A stretch of DNA of 64,000 nt from Streptomyces sp. SDr-06 (GTDB lineage: Bacteria; Actinomycetota; Actinomycetes; Streptomycetales; Streptomycetaceae): assembly GCF_003324565.1 (NCBI RefSeq), contig NZ_QOLA01000017.1:1-64000 (forward strand), in the 5' to 3' direction. Shown piece by piece: positions 42,751 through 49,747 of this stretch (within the stretch, counting starts at the first letter, position 1; every line of letters starts with the position of its first letter). The translations under genes were made by a program, and so were the position numbers. The notes below the pieces were generated by a model. The model did no database searches. It had not been told where the DNA came from and saw nothing but the letters and a program-made list of their open reading frames with translations.

Positions 42751-43331
42751 AGGTCCTCCTCGTCGACGCGTACGACAGCTTCAGCCACATCATCGACCAG
42801 TACCTGCTCAGCCTCGGCGCCGAGACAGACGTGGTGCGCTCGCGCACCCGCACGGTGGCCCAGCTGCTCGCCTCGGCGCCGGACGCCGTGGTCCTCGGCC
42901 CCGGGCCCGGCCACCCGGCGGACTCCGGACACGTGGAACTCGTGCACGCCTTCGCCGGGCGGGTGCCGCTGCTCGGCGTGTGCCTCGGACACCAGGCGAT
43001 CGGGCTCGCGTACGGGGCGCGGATCGCCGTCGCCCAGCGTCTGATGCACGGCAAGACCAGCCCCGTCGACCACGACGGGCAGGGGGTGTTCGCGGGCGCC
43101 GCGCAGCCCCTGACGGTCACCCGCTACCACTCGCTGATCGTCACCGACCCCCCGGCCGAACTGACCGTGACGGCGACCTCGGGGGACGACGGCTACGTCA
43201 TGGGAGTACGCCACCGAACCCTCGCCGTGGAGGGGGTGCAGTTCCACCCGGAGAGCGTGATGACCCAGGACGGCACACGCCTCTTCGCCAACTTCCTGGA
43301 GTCGGCGCAAGCCCCGGTCGTGGTCGGCTGA
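42747..43331 (+). CDS. Glutamine amidotransferase partner (TrpG/PabA-like)
   Basis: A 194-residue class I glutaminase. The triad is complete: Cys79 in LLGVCLGHQAIG, His167 and Glu169 in VEGVQFHPESV. It begins VKVLLVDAYDSFSHIIDQYL, where the usual NxDSF is AYDSF. It supplies ammonia to the upstream chorismate enzyme, with which it is translationally coupled (GTGA). A 233-nt gap follows, holding CGGTCCG boxes. Confidence 0.92.
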   Translation: MKVLLVDAYDSFSHIIDQYLLSLGAETDVVRSRTRTVAQLLASAPDAVVLGPGPGHPADSGHVELVHAFAGRVPLLGVCLGHQAIGLAYGARIAVAQRLMHGKTSPVDHDGQGVFAGAAQPLTVTRYHSLIVTDPPAELTVTATSGDDGYVMGVRHRTLAVEGVQFHPESVMTQDGTRLFANFLESAQAPVVVG

Positions 43332-43355
43332 GGCGAGCGGGCGGGCGGGCGGGCC

Positions 43356-43518
43356 CGGTCCGGCAGCGGAGCCACCGCACCGGCTCGGTCCGGCCGTGGC
43401 GCCCCCGCACATGCGGCCATCCCACATGACCCCGCAAGTGGACTTCTGGAATTGCCGGGAATTGGCCACAGCCGGACCCCCGCCCGCTCCCTACTGTCGG
43501 ACCGTCATCAGCGGTCCG
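43356..43518. promoter_or_regulatory. CGGTCCG boxes in the gap before the B3/B4 gene
   Basis: The 233-nt gap 43332-43564 contains CGGTCCG at 43356, 43386 and 43512, and its complement CGGACCG at 43498, which pairs with the last copy as a perfect inverted repeat with a 7-nt spacer (43498-43518). The first two copies are 30 bp apart. The same box occurs in the MocR1/operon intergenic region, so a second, co-regulated promoter for the downstream genes is plausible. Confidence 0.4.
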
Positions 43519-43564
43519 CCTGGCACCAGCCAGGGAATCGACGGAATCGAAGGAACCCACGTTC

Positions 43565-44353
43565 ATGGAGACCCCCCTCAGCAGCACCGGCAGCACCGGC
43601 AGCGTCACGGCTCTGACCGTCACGATCGACGCGCGGCTCTCCGAGCGGGTGCCCGGATATGTGCTCGGTCTGATCGCGGTGCCGGACGTCGACGTCGTCC
43701 GGGAGTCCGGTCTCGTGGCCCAGTGGCTCACCGCCGCCGAGGACGCGCTGCACGAGGCCGGTCTCAGCAAGGCCGACGTCTCCGCGCTGCCCCCGATCGC
43801 CGCCTGGCGGGACGCCTACCGCACGGTCGACGTCAACCCGAACAAGTTCCCCTGCGCCGCCGAGTCGGTCCTGCGCCGGGTCGCCAAGGGCGACCGGCTG
43901 CCCCGGATCAACGCCCTCGTCGACCTCTGCAACGCGGTCTCCCTGGACAGCCGCCTGCCCGTCGCGTCCTGCGATGTGGGCGACATCCAGGGCGAGTTGG
44001 AGGTGCGGCTCGCGCACGGGAACGAGGTCTTCGCGCCGCTGGGCGCGCCCGACGCCACCGAGAACCCCGACCCCGGCGAGGTCGTCTACGCCGACGGCCG
44101 GGGCCGTGCCCACTCGCGGCGCTGGAACTGGCGCCAGGGCGACGTGGTCAGGACCGACGTCGGCCGGCGCAGGCTGCTGCTCACCGTGGAGTCCGCGCAC
44201 GAGGGCGGCCGGGCCGTCGTCGAGGAGGCCCTCGACCGGCTGGTGTCGGCGCTGACCGAGCTGGGCGCCGAGCCCGGACGGCCGCTGGTCCTCGACCGGT
44301 CCACCCCGGCCGGGGACCTGTTCACCGCCGCCTCGCCCGCGAGCGTCCGCTGA
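43565..44353 (+). CDS. Free-standing B3/B4 domain protein (PheRS-beta editing-domain-like)
   Basis: A 262-residue protein made almost only of a B3/B4 domain, the editing module of the beta subunit of phenylalanyl-tRNA synthetase. Family landmarks are YRTVDVNPNKFPCAAESVLR, LPRINALVDLCNAVSLDSRL, GDIQGELEVRLAHGNEVF, NPDPGEVVYADG and RRWNWRQGD. Stand-alone members are thought to act in trans on mischarged aminoacyl-tRNA. In this cluster it could clear tRNA(Phe) charged with the pathway's own amino acid. A possible C-terminal helix region (ALDRLVSALTELG) ends the domain. An AAGGAA site precedes the ATG at 43565. Confidence 0.85.
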   Translation: METPLSSTGSTGSVTALTVTIDARLSERVPGYVLGLIAVPDVDVVRESGLVAQWLTAAEDALHEAGLSKADVSALPPIAAWRDAYRTVDVNPNKFPCAAESVLRRVAKGDRLPRINALVDLCNAVSLDSRLPVASCDVGDIQGELEVRLAHGNEVFAPLGAPDATENPDPGEVVYADGRGRAHSRRWNWRQGDVVRTDVGRRRLLLTVESAHEGGRAVVEEALDRLVSALTELGAEPGRPLVLDRSTPAGDLFTAASPASVR

Positions 44354-44400
44354 TGGCGCATCCCACTCCGCTGGACCCGGACTCGCCTGAGGAGCACCGC

Positions 44401-45615
44401 ATGAACCCCTCGATCCTGGTGGTCTACCGCCCCGCCGCGGGGCGCTACACCGCCCAGTTCCGCAGTGTCGTCGCGGCCGCCGCCGAACTCGGCCGGGCCA
44501 CCGTGGTGCTGCTGCCCACCGGCTGGGAGGCGCCCGAGGCCGACGGGCTGCCCCAGTACCACGCCGACCTGGACGACACGGCGGCCGTGCGCGCGGCCGT
44601 CGACACCATCGTCGCCGAGCACCGCATCGAGCGGATCTTCCCGCTGTTCGAGGGCGACGTCCTGCCCGCGAGCCGCGCCCGCCGGGACCACGCGATCCCC
44701 GGCCTGACGCCCGACCAGGCCCTCAACTTCCGCGACAAGAACGTGATGCACCGCAGGGCCGAGGAGCTCGGCGTGCGGGTGGCCCGCTCCTGCCGCCCCG
44801 ACACCGTCACGACGGTCGCGGAATTCGCCGACGAGGTCGGCTACCCGGTCGTCATCAAGCCGTACGCGGGCTGGGCGTGCGGCAACACCTACCGCGTCGA
44901 CGGCCGGGCCGAACTCGACCGGGTCTGGGCGGAGATGGGGGACGACCGCCATGAGTACCGGGTCGAGGAGTTCATCCGCGGCACCGAGTTCCACGTCGAC
45001 TCGCTCTTCCAGCGCGGCGAGGCCGTCTTCGAGCAGCTCTCCCAGTACACGTACTCCGTCCTCGACTACCGCGACGAGCCCGGCGGCACCATCTCCCGCA
45101 AGCACGACCTCACGCCGAGGGAGCGGCGCATCCTGGAGCTGAACACCGTGGTGCTGCGCGGCTTCGGCCTGAGCACCGGCGTCGTGCACGCCGAGTTCTT
45201 CCTCCTGGACGACGGCGAGATCGTCTTCGGCGAGGCGGGTGCGCGGGCCGGTGGCGGTTCGATCGTGCCCGCCATCGAGGCCGGGCGCGGCATCAACCTG
45301 GCGGGCGAGTGGTGCCGTCTCGAACTCGACCCCGACCACCGCCCCGCGGCCCGGCTCGGCCCGGAGATCGGCACCGAGTACCTGTCGTCCGGCGAGTACG
45401 GGCGGATCACCGCCATCACCTCGGCGGCCGAACTGACCGCCCTGGACGGCGTGGTGGACGCGGACGTGTGGAAGCGCGTCGGCGACGTGCTCGCCCCGCC
45501 GACCGCCTCCAACGACGTGCTCGGCTGGTACGTGTGCGAGGGCGCCGACTTCGAGGACGTGAAGGCCCGCTTCAAGACGGTGCGCGACAGCTTCCGCGTA
45601 GAGACCGGGGCGTAG
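44401..45615 (+). CDS. ATP-grasp ligase (BacD-like amino acid/peptide ligase candidate)
   Basis: A 404-residue ATP-grasp protein. The first 110 residues are the pre-ATP-grasp domain (PSILVVYRPAAGRYTAQF). The nucleotide-binding part has VGYPVVIKPYAGWACGNTY and EYRVEEFIRGTEFHVDSLF; the Mg-binding region is EIVFGEAGARAGGGSIVPAI. Such enzymes join carboxylates to amines through acyl phosphates, as in the dipeptide antibiotic bacilysin. The ATG at 44401 has GAGGAG 5 nt upstream; an ATG at 44353, overlapping the B3/B4 stop, would add 16 residues. The exporter gene starts 2 nt after its stop. Confidence 0.88.
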   Translation: MNPSILVVYRPAAGRYTAQFRSVVAAAAELGRATVVLLPTGWEAPEADGLPQYHADLDDTAAVRAAVDTIVAEHRIERIFPLFEGDVLPASRARRDHAIPGLTPDQALNFRDKNVMHRRAEELGVRVARSCRPDTVTTVAEFADEVGYPVVIKPYAGWACGNTYRVDGRAELDRVWAEMGDDRHEYRVEEFIRGTEFHVDSLFQRGEAVFEQLSQYTYSVLDYRDEPGGTISRKHDLTPRERRILELNTVVLRGFGLSTGVVHAEFFLLDDGEIVFGEAGARAGGGSIVPAIEAGRGINLAGEWCRLELDPDHRPAARLGPEIGTEYLSSGEYGRITAITSAAELTALDGVVDADVWKRVGDVLAPPTASNDVLGWYVCEGADFEDVKARFKTVRDSFRVETGA

Positions 45616-45617
45616 CC

Positions 45618-46847
45618 ATGGTGTGGATCGCGCGGTTCAAGGAACTCCCGCTCGCCTTACGGGTGTTGTTCCTCGCCTCCTTCGTCAACCGCGCCGGGAT
45701 GTTCGTCTTCCCGCTGCTCGCCGTCTACCTGGTGCGCGGCAAGGACCTCAGCCCCGGCGAGGCGGGCCTGCTCATCTCCGTCGGCAGCACGGGCCTCCTG
45801 GCCGGCAGCCTGCTGAGCGGCCCGCTGTGCGACCTGAAGGGCAGGCGCACGGCGCTCCTGAGCGCGCTGATCCTCAACGCCGCCGGCTACCTCGGTCTCG
45901 CGCTACTCGACGGCGCGCCCTGGACCTACGCGGCGCTCCTGTTCGTCGCCCTGGTCGGGATGGGCATGTTCAGCCCGGCGTCCAACACACTGGTCGCCGA
46001 TCTGACCACCCCCGAGCAGCGCCCGTTCGCGTACACGATCAGCTACGTCGGCAACAACCTGGGCATGGGCGTGGGCCCGCTGCTCGGCGGGGTCGCGGCC
46101 GCGTACTCCTACCACGTCATGTTCGCCGGGAACATCCTGGCGGGCCTGCTGTGCGCAGCGATGATCACGCTCTGGGTGCCGCGCGACCGCAGGGGGGCGG
46201 GCGCCAAGTCCCGTACGAAAGAGGCTCGTTCGGGTCCGCTCGGGCACGGTCATGTGTTGCTGATCGTGCTGGTCTCGTTCTTCTACGTCGTGCCGCTCAT
46301 CGGCCTCGAATACGCGCTGCCGCTGGCGGTCACCACGGTGCTGCACGACTCGGCCGGTCTGGTCGGGGCCGTGTACACGATCAACAGCGTCGTCGTGGTG
46401 AGCCTCGGACTGCTCATGGAGAAGCACATGCGCGGGCGGGGCACCAAGGCGCTGCTCCTGGTCGCGGGGGCGCTGTGGACGCTCGGACTCTCGGTGATCG
46501 TCTTCGGCTTCTCGCTGCCCGCGCTGCTCCTGTCCACCGTGGTGTGGACGCTCGGCGAGATCATCGTGTCCGTCGTCGTGCCCACCTATGTCGCCGACCA
46601 CGTGGACGAGGGCCGGGTCGGCAGCTTCATGGCGCTCAACGGTTTCGTCCTGGGCCTGGCCCGGCTCGTCGTGCCGGTCGGCCTGGGCGTCCTGTGGACG
46701 GCCGACGGCTACCGCCCCGTCTTCGTGACGCTCCTGATCGCCCCGCTCGTGGGCATGGCCGCGTTCGCGCTGCTGCGGATCAGGCCCTCCACCACCGCCC
46801 CCGCCGCCCCCGCGCCGGAGCCCGACGCGGCCCCGGCCGGCGCCTAG
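45618..46847 (+). CDS. MFS transporter (product exporter candidate)
   Basis: A 409-residue protein with 12 predicted transmembrane helices. The MFS loop 2-3 signature is GPLCDLKGRRTALL, and helix 5 has the YVGNNLGMGVGPLLGG pattern of antiporters. A central basic loop (residues 190-210, RDRRGAGAKSRTKEAR) separates the two six-helix halves. Codon 14 is TTA (45657-45659), so synthesis likely needs the bldA tRNA. Its place right after the ligase recalls bacilysin-type operons, where the exporter also gives self-resistance. Confidence 0.9.
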   Translation: MVWIARFKELPLALRVLFLASFVNRAGMFVFPLLAVYLVRGKDLSPGEAGLLISVGSTGLLAGSLLSGPLCDLKGRRTALLSALILNAAGYLGLALLDGAPWTYAALLFVALVGMGMFSPASNTLVADLTTPEQRPFAYTISYVGNNLGMGVGPLLGGVAAAYSYHVMFAGNILAGLLCAAMITLWVPRDRRGAGAKSRTKEARSGPLGHGHVLLIVLVSFFYVVPLIGLEYALPLAVTTVLHDSAGLVGAVYTINSVVVVSLGLLMEKHMRGRGTKALLLVAGALWTLGLSVIVFGFSLPALLLSTVVWTLGEIIVSVVVPTYVADHVDEGRVGSFMALNGFVLGLARLVVPVGLGVLWTADGYRPVFVTLLIAPLVGMAAFALLRIRPSTTAPAAPAPEPDAAPAGA

Positions 46848-46905
46848 ACCTCCCGCACGCTCCACCGCTCCGCACCGGTTCCACTTCACTCACAGGAAAG
46901 TTTTC

Positions 46906-48210
46906 ATGTCCCAGACGAAGTTCCTGCTGTCCGAAGCCCAGATCCCCACCACCTGGTACAACGTGGTCGCCGACCTGCCCAAGCCGCTGGACCCGATGCT
47001 GCACCCCGGGACCCGCGAGCCCCTCACGCCGGCCGACCTGGAGCCCCTGTTCCCCGCGGAGCTGATAGCCCAGGAGTTCTCCACCGACCCCGAGATCGAC
47101 ATCCCGGGCGCCGTCATCGACGTCTACCGACAGTGGCGGCCGAGCCCCCTGGTGCGGGCGCGGCGCCTGGAGAAGGCCCTCGACACCCCGGCCCGCATCT
47201 ACTTCAAGAACGAGGGCGTCAGCCCGGCGGGCAGCCACAAGCCCAACACCGCGATCCCGCAGGCGTACTACAACAAGCAGGCGGGTGTGGAGCGCCTCAC
47301 CACGGAGACCGGCGCCGGCCAGTGGGGCTCCTCCCTCTCGCTCGCCTGCCAGTACTTCGGCCTCGTCTGCGAGGTCTACATGGTGAAGGTCAGCTACCAG
47401 CAGAAGCCGTACCGCCGCGGTCTGATGGAGACCTTCGGGGCCAGCGTCACCGCCAGCCCGAGCGAGCTCACCGAGGCGGGCCGCGCGGCCCTGGCCGCCG
47501 ACCCCGACTCGCCCGGCAGCCTGGGCCTGGCCATCTCCGAGGCGGTCGAGGCGGCCGTGAAGAGCGGCGGCACCGCCAAGTACGCCCTCGGCTCGGTGCT
47601 CAACCACGTCCTCATGCACCAGACGATCATGGGCAAGGAGGCCCTGCTCCAGATGGAGCTGGCCGAGGACTACCCGGACATCGTGATCGGCGCGGCCGGC
47701 GGCGGCTCCAACTTCGGCGGGCTCGCCCTGCCGTTCCTGGGCGAGCAGCTGCGCGGCGGGCGTCCGGTGCGGGCCATCGCGGTCGAGCCGTCGTCCTGCC
47801 CGACCCTGACGAAGGGCACGTTCGAGTACGACTTCGGTGACACGGCCGGCATGACCCCGCTCACCAAGATGCACACGCTTGGCCACGACTTCGTGCCGCC
47901 GAGCATCCACGCGGGCGGGCTGCGCTACCACGGCATGTCGCCGATCATCAGCCAGCTCAAGGAGCTCGACCTCCTTGAGGCACGGGCCGTGCCGCAGACC
48001 GCGTGCTTCGAGGCCGGGGTGACCTTCGCGCGCAACGAGGGCATCGTGCCCGCCCCCGAGTCGACGCACGCGGTGCGCGCGGCCATCGACGAGGCGCTGG
48101 CCTGCAAGGAGTCCGGCGAGTCCAAGAGCATCCTGTTCTCGCTCTCGGGCCACGGCCACTTCGACATGCAGGCGTACATCGACTACTTCGCCGGAAAGCT
48201 CAAGGACTGA
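46906..48210 (+). CDS. TrpB2-type PLP enzyme (tryptophan synthase beta-like)
   Basis: A 434-residue enzyme of the TrpB2 branch, with the long N-terminal part (FLLSEAQIPTTWYNVVADLP) characteristic of it. The PLP lysine is Lys112 in SPAGSHKPNTAIPQA. The catalytic Glu134 is in TETGAGQWG, and the phosphate loop is AAGGGSNFGGLA. TrpB enzymes replace the hydroxyl of serine (or phosphoserine) with a nucleophile such as indole. No trpA and no other trp gene is adjacent, so it probably joins serine to another nucleophile made in this pathway. The ribosome site AGGAAAG precedes the ATG. Two GC hairpins follow its stop. Confidence 0.92.
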   Translation: MSQTKFLLSEAQIPTTWYNVVADLPKPLDPMLHPGTREPLTPADLEPLFPAELIAQEFSTDPEIDIPGAVIDVYRQWRPSPLVRARRLEKALDTPARIYFKNEGVSPAGSHKPNTAIPQAYYNKQAGVERLTTETGAGQWGSSLSLACQYFGLVCEVYMVKVSYQQKPYRRGLMETFGASVTASPSELTEAGRAALAADPDSPGSLGLAISEAVEAAVKSGGTAKYALGSVLNHVLMHQTIMGKEALLQMELAEDYPDIVIGAAGGGSNFGGLALPFLGEQLRGGRPVRAIAVEPSSCPTLTKGTFEYDFGDTAGMTPLTKMHTLGHDFVPPSIHAGGLRYHGMSPIISQLKELDLLEARAVPQTACFEAGVTFARNEGIVPAPESTHAVRAAIDEALACKESGESKSILFSLSGHGHFDMQAYIDYFAGKLKD

Positions 48211-48227
48211 CGGTTCGGGCCCAACGT

Positions 48228-48285
48228 GCCGGCGGCCCGGGGGTACCGGCCGCCGGCGGGAGGGGCGGGCAGGGATGCCCGCCCC
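48228..48285 (+). terminator. Two consecutive GC hairpins inside the operon
   Basis: Hairpin 1 pairs 48228-48237 with 48248-48257 (GCCGGCGGCC with its complement; 10 bp, 10-nt loop). Hairpin 2 pairs 48262-48271 with 48276-48285 (GGGGCGGGCA with TGCCCGCCCC; 10 bp, GGGA loop) and ends 17 nt before the GGGGGGAAG ribosome site of the FMN reductase. They may terminate or attenuate transcription, or stabilise the 3' end of the upstream message. Confidence 0.65.
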
Positions 48286-48314
48286 CGTGGGACCCGTAGG
48301 CAGGGGGGAAGCAC

Positions 48315-48989
48315 ATGCAGGACGCAGTACGCAGTGAGACGCCCGTCATCCTCGGCATATCGGGGTCCGAGCGGGCGGGGGGCAACACCGATCTCGCACT
48401 CGACTACGCGGGGGAGCTGGTGCGGGCCAGGGGAGCCACGTTCCGCGCCATCCACCTGCGCGACCACCGCATCTCGCCGTGCAGCCCGTGCGGCGACTGC
48501 AACAACCGGACCAGCCCGTGCGCGCTGCCGGACGACATGCCCGCCATCGTCGAGGAGATGAAGCGCGCCGACGGGATCATCTACGCGGTGCCGGTGCACG
48601 GGTTCGGCCTCGCGCACCTGATGCAGATCTTCATCGAGCGGGCGGGCGTCGGCTTTCTGCGCTTCGACCGGCCGCTCGCCAACAAGGTCGGCGGCATCAT
48701 CGTGACGGGCCGCCGCTACAGCGACGCCTCCGTGCACAACCAGCTCGTCGACAATCTGCTGCTCAACCGAATGATCCTGGTGGGCAGCGGCTTTCCCGCG
48801 CTCCTTCGCAACACCTCGGCGGAGCCGGGCCTGCACGACACCGAGGGCATCGACGCCCTGGAGCGGATGGCCCACCGGATGATCGACATGACCCTGCTGC
48901 TGCGCAAGCACCGCTCGGCCACGGGGGATCCGGTGCTCCCGCTGGACGACCGCAACGAGCGCGTGGCGCGCAGCCGTTCGGCGTCCTGA
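48315..48989 (+). CDS. NADPH-dependent FMN reductase / flavodoxin-fold oxidoreductase
   Basis: A 224-residue flavodoxin-fold protein. The FMN phosphate loop is LGISGSERAGGNTDLALDYA. A Cys-rich segment (ISPCSPCGDCNNRTSPC) follows, as in iron-sulfur flavoproteins and related reductases. DGIIYAVPVHGFGLAHLMQI forms the flavin-ring site. It probably supplies reduced flavin or reduces a pathway intermediate. It is not a UbiX-type prenyltransferase, so the prenyl-FMN for the UbiD-like enzyme must come from elsewhere. GGGGGGAAG lies 6 nt before the ATG. Confidence 0.85.
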   Translation: MQDAVRSETPVILGISGSERAGGNTDLALDYAGELVRARGATFRAIHLRDHRISPCSPCGDCNNRTSPCALPDDMPAIVEEMKRADGIIYAVPVHGFGLAHLMQIFIERAGVGFLRFDRPLANKVGGIIVTGRRYSDASVHNQLVDNLLLNRMILVGSGFPALLRNTSAEPGLHDTEGIDALERMAHRMIDMTLLLRKHRSATGDPVLPLDDRNERVARSRSAS

Positions 48990-49064
48990 ACCAACCGGGG
49001 GCGGCCCGCACGGGCCTCCCCCGGCACACCCTTCGCAACGACCGACTTGAGGAGAGCCCCGCCC

Positions 49065-49409
49065 ATGACCACCACCACCCCCGCCCTGGTCGGCATCGAC
49101 TTCGACGCCATCCCGTGGGAGAAGTGGCACAAGCCCGGTGCCGACGGCCGCGTGAAGATCGCCTACACCGGCGGGCTGCGGGTGCGCCTGATGGAACTGC
49201 CCGCCGGATTCAACGAGTTGGAGTGGTGCGAGCGCGGCCACCAGGGCTACGTCCTCCAGGGCGAGTTCACGATCCACTTCGACGACCGCTCGGTGCCCTG
49301 CCGCCCCGGCATGGGCTTCATCATCCCCGGCGACGAGCGGCACCGCTCGCAGGGCTCCGACCGCGAGCAGACCGTGGTGTACGTGATCGACGAGGTGCCC
49401 GCGCCGTGA
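49065..49409 (+). CDS. Small cupin-domain protein
   Basis: A 114-residue single cupin. The beta-barrel core is VRLMELPAGFNELEWCERGH, QGYVLQGEFTIHFDD and CRPGMGFIIPGDERHRS. Possible metal ligands are Glu and His in CERGHQG and His in DERHR; the first motif is not the complete HxH. Cupins of this size act as isomerases (for example BacB in bacilysin synthesis), dioxygenases or sensors. GAGGAGAG precedes the ATG at 49065. Its stop overlaps the chorismate-mutase-like gene by 4 nt. Confidence 0.82.
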   Translation: MTTTTPALVGIDFDAIPWEKWHKPGADGRVKIAYTGGLRVRLMELPAGFNELEWCERGHQGYVLQGEFTIHFDDRSVPCRPGMGFIIPGDERHRSQGSDREQTVVYVIDEVPAP

Positions 49410-49747
49410 CCGGGCCGGAACGCATCGACGAGCTGCGGCTGTCCATCGACGCGCTGGACCGCCAGATCATCGCCCTCCTCGCCCAGCGCACGTCTGTCGT
49501 GCGGGAGTTGACGGAGTTCAAGAACGACGAGGAGACCGTGCGCTCGCCCGGCCGGGTGGCGCAGGTCATCGAGAAGGTGCGGCGCATCGCGGCCGACGAG
49601 GGCATGCCCCCGGGCATCGCCGAGGCGGTCTACCGCACCCTCATCCACGAGCTGACGGAGCTTCAGCTGGAGCGGCTGGCCGAGCGCAGGGCCGCCGCGG
49701 GCCGGGGCGAGGGAGCGCAGGACGCCGCCCGCGAGGGCGCGGCATGA
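49406..49747 (+). CDS. Chorismate mutase-like (AroQ/PchB fold) protein
   Basis: A 113-residue all-helical AroQ-type protein: DELRLSIDALDRQIIALLAQ, RTSVVRELTEFKNDE, VRSPGRVAQVIEKVRRIA and YRTLIHELTELQLERLAE. The key Arg, Lys and second Arg of the active site appear in place (R11-region, K39-region and RSPGR). Members rearrange chorismate to prephenate, rearrange aminodeoxychorismate, or (PchB) eliminate pyruvate from isochorismate. Given an upstream enzyme likely to make 2-amino-2-deoxyisochorismate or anthranilate, the true substrate is open. It starts with GTG and is coupled on both sides. Confidence 0.85.
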   Translation: MTGPERIDELRLSIDALDRQIIALLAQRTSVVRELTEFKNDEETVRSPGRVAQVIEKVRRIAADEGMPPGIAEAVYRTLIHELTELQLERLAERRAAAGRGEGAQDAAREGAA

